NCBI RefSeq assembly: GCF_030272615.1
Contig: NC_081409.1
Span: 206,629,190-206,693,189 of the forward strand
Length of the DNA: 64,000 nucleotides
Reading direction: 5' to 3'
From: Cryptomeria japonica
Taxonomy: Eukaryota > Streptophyta > Pinopsida > Cupressales > Cupressaceae
Shown: one piece after another, positions 49,024-59,650 of the stretch
How positions within the stretch are numbered: the first letter of the stretch is position 1
Layout of the letters: each line of letters starts with the position of its first letter
Program-made: the position numbers and the translations under genes
Notes under the pieces: model-generated
The model's input: the letters and a program-made list of their open reading frames with translations, nothing else
Databases searched by the model: none
What the model was told of the DNA's origin: nothing

Positions 49024-49957
49024 TGTTAGGGTTCCCACAGATACTGAGAGGGGGGGTGAATCAATATCTGACCAACAATGAGATTTTCTTGAAACTGAAT
49101 ATGCAGAACATAAAGTAACAGTATACCAGTATGCAAGAATTAATGTAAATAATATAATAAAAAACATCCACATGAAAAGAACACCATAACACAAGATGTT
49201 TAACGAGGAAACCCAGTGTGGGAAAAACCTCAGTGGGATTTGTGACCCACAATATTCACTTACTGGCCAATAAGAGAATATTACTTACAATGGGGGCCTA
49301 CACATGAAGGAAGGCCAACTGCCTAGAGCACACTGCTCAATAAGAAGTCACACTGACTTACAATGAGGATTATGCAAATCCAATGATTTGTACTGCTTTA
49401 CAATAGCATCTTCAATGCCAGATTCAGTACCGGTTCTTGCTCTGTTCTTTACATATACCCTTGACCTACAATTCGCACATTAGGTCTGCCTTATAATTTA
49501 TTTACGCTTCCTATCCATATCCTACAAATGACTACAATGATCTCTTTTATATACAAGAGTCATTTTACAATTTGCCAAGTTGGCTTACAATAATAAACAA
49601 AATATTACATATCAAAAATCCTATTGGCCTCTGTGCCGGTATACATATTTCCTTTTATGCCGGTGTACATCTTCTGTGCTGGTGCCGATGTAGATTGATC
49701 TTGCTGATGCCGGTGCACTGTCTTGTTTGAATAATGCTTTGCCGGTATAATGTCTTGCCAGTGCCATAGGATTGCAAGGTTGTCTGTGTAATGCTTTGCC
49801 GGTATAATGTCTTTCCGGTGTCATAGGATTGCAAGGTTGCCTATGTAATGCTTTGCCGGTATAATGTCTTGCCGGTGCCATAGGATTGCAAGGTTGCCAT
49901 CAATGACAAAACCTTCAATCACGCACAATGTCTCATTGGAGTGTCCATATGCCAACA
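49024..49957 (-). repeat. 5' LTR of the pol-less element
   Basis: 934 bp; in sense direction starts TGTTGGC and ends CCCTAACA. Contains a 57-bp unit three times (49733-49903), many CCGGT motifs, and a terminal stem-loop (49038-49070). A minus-strand 86-codon frame (49621-49881) is produced by the 57-bp repeat. Confidence 0.9.
49733..49903 (-). repeat. 57-bp tandem repeat, three copies, in the LTR
   Basis: Units start at 49733, 49790 and 49847 with an AATGCTTTGCCGGTATAATG head. 57 is a multiple of three, so the antisense frame repeats a 19-residue unit. Copies differ by a few bases. Located in the U3 half of the LTR, where enhancer repeats are often found. Confidence 0.9.
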
Positions 49958-49962
49958 TTTTC

Positions 49963-51174
49963 GATGTCTTTGATATAAGTTCATTCTGCAGTGACTCACT
50001 TAAGAGCCTTGTAACTTATGGTGGGGCCCATTTGTCCTTTCGACAAATTAAACTATAGGAACAGCTATACCCAAGGCTACAACTTTCTCTCTGACCTGAT
50101 TTCTATAGCGGCTCGAAGGATTTACTGTGCACGGTCGTTCCCAAGAGTGATGTGTCTCTTGGCAGACCTCTCTTAAAAAGATAATTTTTTTTGAGTGTTA
50201 CTAACACTTTTATCTTGCACCTAGGACCATGAAAGCCAAGGGAGAGGATAGTGTGTGTTAGAAGTAGGACCACTCGACCAACCTTTTGCACAAGTGTGCC
50301 AATCACGAAAAACACTTGTTCTTTTTAACTTGTCATTGCAATGAATTTCTATCTAATTGGAGATGTTGCTCCAACAACCATGATGTTCTTTTTAACTTCA
50401 AAGGCAATATGTTTAAGTAACTAGGAAAATGAAATCCCAGTCAACTTAATAAAAAACACGTTTTGCTTGAAGTAAATCGCTTGCAAAATTGAAACAAGTT
50501 GATTGTGAATTTTACTTGCACCAAAAGTTGAAGTGTGGATTGTAAATTTTAGTTTGATGCAAGAAAGAAATTTGTCTTGTTTTGTTTTAAGCACCAAAAT
50601 AAAATGAACCTATCTTGCAAGGAAGTAAATTAGTTTTGTTCAATTTTTAAAACACCAAATGCAAATGATCCTAACTTGCAAGAAAACAAACTTGTTTTGT
50701 TCAATTTTTAGAGCACCAAAAACAAAATTTTAATTTTTAAGGAAGTGAGTTTTAGACCTGCACAAAAAGCAAACAGTTAGTAAAATCCACACTTGAGGGG
50801 GGCTTCCACAAGCCTAAAATAAACCAATTTTTCAGTTACAAGGCCTTCCTTAAAATGTTCTGTTACAATAGCGCTAGTCTGTGTGAAAACAGAAGCACTA
50901 CTTAACCAAAAACACGTTTTTACAGAAACAAAAGTGCTAAAAGAAGATTTTGACAGTGAATACAAAAGCGCTAGAACAAACTCAAAAGTGCTGAAATAAG
51001 CATAAAAGCATTAAAACAAGCACAATAGCGTCAAACTTGAGAAACTAGCACTAGAATAGCAAGTTGCAATAGCACTACAACACGAGCAAGAGTGCTAAAG
51101 CGTGACCTGTGTGACAATTTCAACATTCAAACATGTTAGTTGGTTTTTAAAAAAAAGTTTTTAGGTGTTTGTGA
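49963..51174 (-). other. Tat 5' leader, part next to the primer site
   Basis: No coding domain. Holds near-repeats of the type CTTGCAAG(A/G)AA around 50560-50690 and the AGCGCT-type array (50865-51101). Together with 43336-44808 the leader would be about 2.7 kb without the nested element. Confidence 0.6.
50865..51101 (-). repeat. AGCGCT-type repeat array in the Tat leader
   Basis: About ten degenerate units; on the sense (minus) strand they read AGCGCTATTG or AGTGCTTTTG, at ~70-310 nt after the primer site. Same motif as the array at 30794-31055 but on the opposite strand, so each array reads in the direction of its own transcript. More C-to-T decay here than in the other array. Confidence 0.8.
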
Positions 51175-51192
51175 TTCACGTTGGGTTCACCA
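51175..51192 (-). other. Tat primer-binding site, tRNA unidentified
   Basis: The minus strand reads TGGTGAACCCAACGTGAA two bases from the LTR end. The plus-strand form ends in ACCA, like a tRNA 3' end. The third LTR copy has a near-identical site (63051-63068). It is not the initiator-Met site; I could not name the tRNA. Confidence 0.8.
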
Positions 51193-51194
51193 AA

Positions 51195-52633
51195 TGATGC
51201 TCTGCAAAAAGGACAAGGTTAGGATAAACAAACACCAGAACAAAAAACAACAAGAGTCAATTGTTAGATGTTAGAAAATCATAAATTAAAAACTATCCTA
51301 AGCAAGCATATCAAGAAAGACACTACTAAGCAGAAAGACACTACTAAGCAAAAAGAAAGCTTAAGGAATCTACAAAAAGCAACTAAGCTCCTCCAAATGC
51401 TCTCTACCATGCTAGTGGTTTCTCCTTCCTTGTTCCTCTCCTCTCCAAGTTCCAAAATAGTGTAGCTCTCAACAACTTTTTGCACTATGGATGCTTATGG
51501 AGATTCAAGATTAAAGTATTTGCTCTAAATATGAATGAAAAGTTAATACTAAATGCTATAGATACTAAGATGATTTGTTTTAAACCAAAATGACAATTAT
51601 ATGAGTTATTTATGCTAAATGCTCTCTACAATTCACTATAGGTTAAATGCATACAAGTTTTCAAGATTTGGATTATGAAGAAATGGGCTCTATTTATAGG
51701 TAAAATGGAGCAATGGATGGTTGAGATTGAGTAATCTCAACAAGGGTCAAGATTGAATGACTTGAGATCCATGTGAGGGCTTTCAACTCAATCCCAGGAT
51801 GACAACTGTCAATGTGAGATAGGTTGAGAGGAGAGGGAATAAGCATTAAATGCTTGACATGACCTAGGAGTTAACTTGGGGGTTAGGTCAAGGTTGGGTT
51901 GAGTGAATAAATTCTTTATTCAAAGAATAAAGCTTTTATCCAATGGATAAACTCTTGTGCAAAGGCAAAAGGGATAACCATGGTCAAAGCAATAAATGCT
52001 TGAGGAGACACATGAGTGCAAGTTGAAATAACCATAAATGGTTATGTAAGAGCCATTAATGGTCATGTAAGAGCCATTAGTGGTTTTGGAAGACTTTAGA
52101 GGTTAAATTGTTGAACACAAAGCATTAAATGCTTTTCAAAGACTTTGAAGTCTTTGAGAGGTGACTCCAAGTTGCTTAGGAATGTGACAATAATTAGGGG
52201 ATGGATTAGGCTAATTAGGAAGGGGTTAGAAAAATCTAGAAAGGGGTTAGGTTTGCAAGTGGGTTTGGTGGGTGAGGGAAAATAGGATTTTTAATTAAAA
52301 TAAAATTCATTTATTTCAATAAATAGGTGCAAGTTGCATTTGTAGGAAAATGCAAGTGGGGGGGGAATAAATGATTTAAATAAATGTTTTATTTAATTTA
52401 TTTAAAAGAGGAAAAGGGTTAAATGAAATAAATTGAATTTATTCATTTAATTGATTGTGAGTTTGGTTTAATGAATTAATTAAAATAAATTGAATAATTT
52501 ATTTAATTAATAGGAGAATGTTTGAAGATGAATTAATTAAATATTAATTTAATTAACTAATGGCTAGTGGATTTTTAATCAAATAAATAGCAAATATTCA
52601 TTTAATTAAATTGGACAGATTTATGTAACTACA
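51195..52633 (-). repeat. 5' LTR of the Tat element
   Basis: 1439 bp, near-identical to 28811-30231. The length difference is explained by an extra 18-bp tandem copy at 51316-51351 (AAAGACACTACTAAGCA unit). Followed by the target duplicate ATTTG (52634-52638). Confidence 0.95.
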
Positions 52634-52638
52634 ATTTG

Positions 52639-53089
52639 TTATACTATTTTCTCTACTTTTCATTTGAAAATCTAAGTGAGTTCTAATGTATGTAAATGTA
52701 GAAGTTTTTTTTTAAAATGACGCAACAGTGAGATTATTTCTATCATTCCTTGCTACAATTGATAAGTATTATTACTTTTTGGTATTTTTACAAATATACT
52801 TGTTTTCTGTTTTGTTAAATATGGAATCCATTTGCAAGTATAAAAGGCCTTCCTTTATTCCATTTAATGCTTTATTTTCTTAGGTTTTTCTTATTTTCCC
52901 ATCCTACTCATAAGTAGGTCCTACTAAATAAAGAAGCTAACAACCTTTCAATCATGTAAGTTGGCTAATAATCTTGATTTCCCCACTTATAGGGCTTCCC
53001 CTTTTTTGTCTATATACTTAGTGCAAGTATTGACCACATCTAAAATAATAATAGATGTGGTTGCAATATCTAGATAACAACTGTATACA
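52639..53089. other. Spacer between two Tat-type elements
   Basis: AT-rich sequence with no feature recognised. The left end of the next LTR is not defined and may lie near 53090. Confidence 0.4.
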
Positions 53090-53644
53090 GTGAAAAATGA
53101 TGATGAAAACCTATTGTAAAACCATAAAGATCCAATCACAATAAGACCCTAGTTCTACAACCAAACATTCACCATACACCAATGAAGATACCTAAGAACA
53201 TGTAAATCAACAAAATAAACAATATTACCATTCACATGTCAAGTAGGATTTCAATTTCCATTGTCTCCTATCTCCATTGATCTTGTTTGATATATTTGCT
53301 CTCAGATTTTATGTGTGCAGAAGAGCTCAACAAAAAATGGATTGTGGTCGATAACTTGATCACAAGAATGCTTGATTGCATAAGATTCTTTGACTGTTTA
53401 GGGTTGATAATGAGGGAAGTATCCTCTTATATAGAAGACACTTTAGGAAAGGGAGGGATAAGATTAAAAGGTGAAGAGGATAAATGGTCAGCTAGGATTA
53501 GAGGGTAGGTAGACGAAATAATAAAAATAGTAAGAGAGTAGATAGAGGAAAATTAAAAGATAAATGATGTGTCATTGAAGGAAAAAAGCTAATGAATTAG
53601 TTAAATAAATAAATATTTATTTAATTAATAGAGGAAGTGGGATC

Positions 53645-54784
53645 ATGCGAATTTAGGAAAGGTGGCAGACGATTCACACAATTTTGGCAGGCTGGCTACT
53701 CATACTCGCATCAACGATGTTCTGAGCGACATGTGATAGGCAAGAGTGATAGAAGGACAATTTTTTTGCAGACTGTGTGATCTTGGTTGAGTTGGCATGT
53801 GTTGATCCATATGGAATCTTCTAGATATCTGAGTGCCTATTAATTAGCTTTCTTCAAGTCTCAGCCTCATTGTTTGGAAAGATTTCTAGTTGGGTCACAA
53901 GCTTCTGGTTGTGCTCGAGCTTGATTTGGGTTTTGCCTATGGCACACTTCGGCAACATTGGATGCATGAACTATGAGGAGATGTTGGATGCTCAACTCCA
54001 TGGCTTGTTTATCTCAGAGGAGCATGCCTATGACGCGATAAAGGGTCTTGTTGGGATCACACTCAATTTTGACTGCCACTAGTGTGATTCCATTGTGTAT
54101 GAAGTTGTTCTCATGCCTCTTGTGGACGTCATTGAGTCTAGGGAGAGGGTCATGGAGTTGTTGTGTGGATTTGTCAAACCCGTCAATGGGAATAGCATCA
54201 CCAACTCCATTTTAAGCTTGCCAGAGAATGAATGGATGAGTATCCTAAAGACCTACTTCCAGCCGGAAGTATTTTTGCCCTCTGACTCTGAAGATGATGG
54301 GGAGGAGACTGAGAGTGAAGGGAGTGATGATTCAGACAACAGTGAAAGGATCAAAGCCAAACACAGACGTTTAGAGAAGAAAGAATTAAGGGAGATGATG
54401 AGAACATTCGATGAGAATGATTGGGAAGTTTTTAGGTTTGCTGTGCAGAATGGGAATATGGCTCCATTTCGCAGGATTACAAACTCAGAGGGATGGTGGT
54501 TTTTGGCTGGGGCTATTGAAACTGTGATTAATGTTGGAGAATTTGTTGGGGTCATCATGCAGACCTTTAATGGTGGTGCATGATTTATACTTGGACTGAG
54601 TCTGGTTCTACCTTTTGGTGTGTTGGTTTAGGCCTCGGGTTTATGTATGTAGGGTGGTGGATGGGTAATGGTGTTTGTTGTGTTTTTACTATCAGGCTTT
54701 GATGCCAATTTTTGTAATCTTTATATATTAATATAGGGCGCTATCCCCATTAACGATAGCACTTACCATTAAAAAAAAAAAAAA
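53645..54784 (+). mobile_element. Poly(A)-tailed retroposed sequence
   Basis: Flanked by the 12-bp duplication GGAAGTGGGATC (53633-53644 and 54785-54796) and ending in 14 A residues (54771-54784). These are marks of target-primed insertion by LINE machinery. It carries a reading frame followed by a ~190-bp 3' UTR-like part. No RT is present, so it is either a processed copy of a host mRNA or a 5'-truncated LINE end; I cannot decide. Confidence 0.85.
53870..54583 (+). pseudogene. Unrecognised reading frame in the retroposed sequence
   Basis: One frame from ATG 53870 to TGA 54583, broken only by a TAG at 54080-54082. N-terminal part: a hydrophobic stretch (SFWLCSSLIWVLPMAHFG), then LHGLFISEEHAYDAIKGLVG. 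C-terminal part (from 54095): PLVDVIESRERVMELL, an acidic Ser-rich stretch (PSDSEDDGEETESEGSDDSD), a basic helix (KAKHRRLEKKELREMM), then a GWWFLAGAIETVINVGEF end. It reads like a protein and not random frame, but I do not recognise the family. Stops upstream of 53870 may be 5' UTR or decay. Confidence 0.6.
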
Positions 54785-55003
54785 GGAAGTGGGATCTATT
54801 AAATAAATAAATAAATAATTTAATTTAAGAAAAGGATAATTTAAATAAATAAAAGTATTTATTTAAATTAGAAAAGGGCTAGAAGAAGCTAAATGAATTA
54901 ATTAAATAAATAAAGATTTATTTAATTAATGAAGACTTAAGATAAAACAATTAAATAAATAAAATATTTATTTAATTAGACAAGACAATTTTAGGTGTCT
55001 ACA

Positions 55004-55020
55004 TTTTGCCCCTCTTTGAG
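55004..55020 (-). other. Polypurine tract of the second Tat-like element
   Basis: Minus strand reads CTCAAAGAGGGGCAAAA right next to the LTR end, nearly the same as at 30232-30246. It shows that the internal region lies to the right and that the element is in minus orientation. Confidence 0.75.
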
Positions 55021-55337
55021 ACAATGCAACTTGTTGTGTTGGCTCAAAGAAGGTAAGATAAATTGATACAAAGTTGCCCCATGACAGGAATGATATGCCC
55101 CCCCAAGAGATTGGATGAAAATGTTTGAAAAATTGCAGATAATCTCTCGATAAGAAAGAAAGGCTAGAAAGGACTAACAAGAGAAGAGACTGACTTGGGA
55201 AGAAAAGACTGACATGAAAGACAAGGGTTAAGTAGCCTATATGTATAAGCCACAAGGAAAAACATCCTCATTTTCATCCACAACATTCAGAAGACAAAGC
55301 ACTCAGAGCTTAGAGAGAAATCAACAGATCAAGAGAG

Positions 55338-55397
55338 ATGGCAAATAGGCTACACAGGTTTGGTAGCATTGAACTGTTCTAGAGACCAGATGACATG
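55338..55397 (+). pseudogene. First exon of the second antisense PMD ORF
   Basis: ATG at 55338 opens 20 codons including a TAG near 55380 and RPDDMG-like residues, matching the first exon at 30648-30722. In the uninserted sequence the exon ends at ATGG followed by GTAAGT (57028-57033), a strong donor. A solo LTR now separates them. Phase 1 joins to exon 2 at 57799. Confidence 0.55.
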
Positions 55398-55401
55398 GGT
55401 A

Positions 55402-57025
55402 TGATAACTCAATGATGAACCACGAGTATCAAACCGGTACTAAGAGGGGGGGGGGGTGAATTAGTAAAAACACAAATACAGTCCAAAACCGGTTTGATAA
55501 CAAATACCTCAAATGACTGACAAATAGGGATACCGGTAAAATAGAGTGCAACCGGTAACATCCAGTACAACTCAATCAGTCATGAACTGGTCACTCAATA
55601 AGCTACCCTCTTAGCTCAATAATACAATATCATTATATTCTCATGCATAAACAGGTAAACTTAACCATTAGATCTTCACAACAGTGAGTTCAATATGTTT
55701 TATAAACAGGCATAAAACATAGAACCTTCATATGCTTAACAGGTAAAACAAAGCATCACAAGACAAAAGCATTTCACATGACACACATATTTTTCACATG
55801 GAAACCCAACTGGGAAAAACCATGATGGGGATGAATACCCACAAGCTGCTTTTTGAACTCTTAAGAAGTCCACTCTGTTAGGAGCCTTGTCCGGTTAAAG
55901 ACATTACAATAGGTTCTGCTAGGAACCGATCCTGTTAGGGATCGCCCAGTTAAGGGATACCTGGTTAAGGGTTAAACCTGGTAGGGTCACCTTGTTAGAG
56001 GATTTCAAGAACTCAATAACTGAAGGATCTCCTAAGCTCTATAGCTTCTCAAAACTCATTAGCCTCGAGTTACCCGGTTAAGGGATTTGAATCAAGCCTG
56101 TTAGGACCACCCGATTTAAGGGATTTTGAATCAAGCCAGTTAAGGCTACCCTGTTAGGGGATTTTACAACTGTTGAAGTGGTTAAAGATCAATAGGAATT
56201 ACAATGATCTGTTAACAACACTCAATGCTAATGCAAATCCGTTTAGGCTCCTCTTTTCCTTCTACACTTTCACTTTGCAGGTATCTCTTCTCTCCTTTGG
56301 TCTGGCAAGAATTACGTATCACTTCCCTTGGATACACACTCACAACTTTTGCCAACAACCTTAGAAAGAAACACAACATCAACCTTATAGGAAACATACA
56401 GGTCGGTAGCAAAAACCCTAAACCCTAAACCTGTTAGGTTAAGCAATTTAAATGGTTCGATCCTGACCATTGAATCATACTGCATTAAATGCAACAATCT
56501 TGAATCAATCTCAAGACATTCTCCATCATCCATTATCCACTGATTTCATGGCAGCTGATAACCCATCACGCATTATCACCGTTTGACAGACTTCACACAT
56601 TCCCGAGGTAGATAGGAATAGTCATCTTCATGCAAGATCCTTCACACACACAGAGCTTACGTGGCAACACGATCTGTCCTCCATCATACTGCTAACTCAT
56701 CACACAAAGATCATCGATTGAGTCACACAAACTTGAGGTACTCCAATCGGAAATCCTGAAGTGGAAGCTATTTACCAACCGGTAGTCATACAATGCTTCC
56801 ATGTGCTGGTTCCCATAACTACAGGTCGGTTCACCTTGAACAAATATACCGCTTCACTTTGGCATATAAACCAGTTCATACATATGCCGGTTCCTCTCTC
56901 TCTCTTCACCTATCACATGTGCCGGTTCACACCATGTCTCATATTGACATCAAGGACAACATACAATATCATTATGTCTTCATGCCAGTTTACATAATGC
57001 CATGTCGGTTCACATAATGCTAACA
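55402..57025 (-). mobile_element. Solo LTR, 1.62 kb, in the antisense ORF's splice site
   Basis: Starts TGATAACTC and ends GCTAACA, flanked by GGGTA (55397-55401 and 57026-57030). No primer site or coding sequence. The C-rich-loop stem-loop lies at 55438-55466, which by comparison with other LTRs puts the sense on the minus strand. Many CCGGT motifs, as in 60208-61622 and 49024-49957. Open frames inside (56173-57017) have no domain. Confidence 0.9.
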
Positions 57026-57033
57026 GGGTAAGT

Positions 57034-57798
57034 GGGTATGTACCTCAATCTCACTTTGTACATTTTTGCTTTTATTGCTTCAATTAATGCATTTTAGTCT
57101 AGTTGAACAAAAATGTGGTAGTGACATTTAGGGTCGAAACGTGTCCGTATTAGGTTTGAGTGCATTTATGACAAATAGTCATGTCTAGGGTAGCTCAGGA
57201 CATGTCTATGATTGTAATCACGTCTAGGTATAAATGCATGCGCATCTGTGATAAACAGGTGCGTTTATGTTAGGAAAATGTCTTTATGCACAAACAATGT
57301 TGTGTCTGTGCTAAGAAAGCACATCTATGATGTGAAAGCGCGTATAGGTAGGGTAAATCATGTCTGCATAGCAGAAATGCATCTGTGTCTAGGATCAATA
57401 GAAATTGATAGTTTTGTGATGAACATACACTGTCAATTGGATAAACTGCCGAGAGGATTCACTCAACAGGTGCCCTAGGGAGACAAAATGAAGGAGAGGC
57501 TAGTATTGGAAATTTTGTGATAAACATACGTTGCCAATTAGATAAACTGCTAAGAGGATTCACTCAATAGGTGCCCTAAACAGGTTCATTTGCTAAGCTG
57601 AGTATAGGATAAGTGATTGAATTGATAAAATCCGGCGAGTGCTCTAGCAAGCTAGGATCAAGTGCAATGTGACAAACATATACACTAGGATAGGATGTAA
57701 CACCATGTGATAGACATAAGCAATAGGATAGAGGTAGCACTAGTGTGATGAACATGAGTACCACTAGGATCGACATGATTGGTTTGATTGGATGCAAG
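57034..57798 (+). other. Predicted intron of the second antisense ORF
   Basis: Follows the GTAAGT donor and ends at AG 57797-57798. Contains an array of ~20-nt degenerate units of the type GCGTTTATG/CATGTCTAGG (about 57125-57395), a 101-bp duplication (from about 57411 and 57512), and three related TGTGA-AAACAT units (about 57667-57765). Confidence 0.55.
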
Positions 57799-59306
57799 GG
57801 TATTTGCCCCAGATAGAGTCTAGAGAGAGATTCCTTGTGACTCAGAGATTGCACCCAGAGTTGACCTTTGAGGAGCATGTTGTTATTGAGTCTATGGGGT
57901 TGACACATGTGTTGTACAAGTTAGAGATTAGGATGAACACTAGATTGTTGACTGCTCTTGCAGAGAGATGGCACTCAAAGACATGCACGTTTCATTTGTC
58001 GACTAGCGAGATATTAGTCACCTTTGTGGATGCATATAGGATACTGTGAGTTCTGGTCCATGGAGATCTTGTAGTTTATGACAGGGAGGGAGATAAGGAT
58101 GCACTCCAATGAGTCTTTGTAGACATAGAGTTGGAGTTGAGACCAGGACACCTGAGTTGGGATGTTATGCATTCCAACGGACAAAGGCTAGCAACTGTGG
58201 TAGGAGGGATGATCAGTAGGTTCTTATGTCCCGATAGGGCTACACGAGGGTTAGCTATCAAATGGGGGAGGACTTTGGAGATCCTTGTGACTGAGCATAG
58301 GAGATTCGCATGGGCACCATGCATTTTGGTATAGTTATACCATGAGTTGCACCAGTTTGTTTACCTTGGTGGCTGCAAATTGGGGTGCGGGGTTCCACTG
58401 CTATAGGTGTGGGCATATGAGCATATTGCTATGACTAGGCCTATTCATTTTAGATTTAGAGGACATGGGTAGTCTTATGCATATTTATATAGCATTATTA
58501 CTTCCCAGCCATGAAGTAGGAAGCTAGATTACTAGCAGCGGGTTATAGACGATATTGATAGTGTTATATGGAGGTCATATTTAGATTGTGAGGCCTAGGA
58601 GGATGAGATAGAGTTGCCATTTTGGTTTAGGAGAAGATATCTGATTGGTTGGACTCCATACATTTTGGATAGACATCTGATTGATAGGGTATGCAGACAG
58701 TTTGCCCGACAACAGCGGATGCCATGGGATTCAGGTGAGTTTGCCCAGACAGTTAGGGAGCAGAGCCACTGGGGACCCATTTTGTCATATGATGCAGTAG
58801 TCACACAGTTTGAGCAGTTAGTACTGATGTCATGGGATCTGTTGGCAAATGTTATTGATGCAGGTATGGATGATGATTATGCGACCTATTTTGTTGCTCA
58901 TCCTTTTTCGAGACTCATGGATCCAGAAGAGCCCATTCCTATATTAGAGGAGGAGGATGGTGGTGGAGGTCAACAGAGGAGGTAGAGGATGGTGAGAGGC
59001 AGGGGTGGACCCAAGGATGGAGGAAGGGCTGAGGGAGTTGAGGGAGGTGGAGAGGTAGGGTAGGGAGGAAGACCATCGAGACCTCATAGGGGCAGAGGGG
59101 GATAGGTATTACAGGTTGCAGCCCAGGTACAGGGACAGGGATAGAGATAGGGACATGTACCAACATAGGTACAAGTACTAGGTGCTCCACAACATGATAG
59201 GAAGGAGGAGGGTGCACACGGGGGGGAGGAGGAGGATGAGCTACTCAAGCTACAAGAGCTCACATAGGCTCAGGCCGATAAGATCAAGGATCTCAAGAGG
59301 GAGAAA

Positions 59307-59358
<52 letters not shown>

Positions 59359-59650
59359 GAGATACATGACCATTGAGGAGACCATACGGGTTGCCAGGAC
59401 TACAACAATAGGTGACACTACAGGAGGATTGCCCTTTTTCCTTGAGGAAGGTGATGATATAGCCTACTAAAGGAACCTCTTCTATGCAATTGTACCTCCA
59501 GAGCTAAGAACAACGAGCTATAGGAGAGCTTCCCGCTCGACTACTACAGGCAGAGACAAGAGGGGAGCATCTAGTGGGGGGGTCATGGGTCCACCCGCAC
59601 CACCAAGGGGAGGAGGAGACATACAAGGTGATCCAGGGGTAGGTACTTTG
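57799..59650 (+). pseudogene. Second antisense ORF: MAIN-like plant mobile domain protein
   Basis: Homologue of 31335-33397. Matching blocks in order: SRERFLVTQ, TALAERWHSKTCTFHL, VHGDLVVYDREGDKD, then FLCPDRATRGLAIKWG, VWAYEHIAMTRP, and an FVAHPF...PEEPIP end near 58900. A Gly/Arg-rich and then charged tail follows, expanded by a (GA)n tract (59310-59353). Stops near 58047, 58110, 58333, 58405, 58470 and 58985 inactivate it. The TGG in AERWHS is intact here but is a stop in the first element. The element's own gag-pol is missing from the window. Confidence 0.78.
59310..59353 (+). repeat. (GA)22 microsatellite
   Basis: Forty-four bases of AG/GA within the C-terminal coding tail of the second antisense ORF, giving an Arg/Glu run that is probably a late expansion. 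Confidence 0.93.

Larger units (their letters stand above)
44814..49957 (-). mobile_element. Nested pol-less LTR element with two long ORFs
   Basis: Ends TGTTAGGG (44814) and GCCAACA (49957), with duplication TTTTC (44809-44813 and 49958-49962). The 5' LTR is 49024-49957; next to it lies a perfect Copia-type primer site. The 3' LTR is cut down to its last ~64 bp. No protease, integrase, RT or RNase H is present. Instead there is a coiled-coil/zinc-knuckle protein and a ~2.6-kb second ORF. The leader after the primer site resembles that of the Copia element at 6262-6303, so it probably depends on a Copia element in trans. Confidence 0.9.
28811..52633 (-). mobile_element. 23.8-kb Ty3/Gypsy element of Tat type
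   Basis: LTRs at 28811-30231 (3') and 51195-52633 (5') are nearly identical and flanked by the duplication ATTTG (28806-28810 and 52634-52638). A tRNA-type primer site (51175-51192) lies inside the right LTR and a polypurine tract (30232-30246) beside the left one, fixing the minus orientation. Sense coding order is gag, protease, RT, RNase H, a second archaeal-type RNase H and integrase. This order plus the second RNase H is typical of the Tat/Ogre group. An antisense plant-mobile-domain ORF lies between integrase and 3' LTR. A 5.1-kb element is nested in the leader. Catalytic changes and stops make it inactive. Confidence 0.95.
53090..55003 (-). repeat. 3' LTR of a second, diverged Tat-like element
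   Basis: The right end is clear: TTAGGTGTCTACA followed by the CCCCTCTTT block, as at the first Tat element. The right part has the same type of TTAATTAAATAAATA units, but the sequence is otherwise different, so it is another subfamily. It is interrupted by a retroposed insertion (53645-54784); without it the LTR would be roughly 0.8 kb. The left boundary is uncertain. Confidence 0.6.

Noticed and set aside
44814-49957. Ordinary complete Copia element
   Set aside because: Primer site and leader are Copia-like, but no protease, integrase, RT or RNase H motif exists in any frame between the ends.
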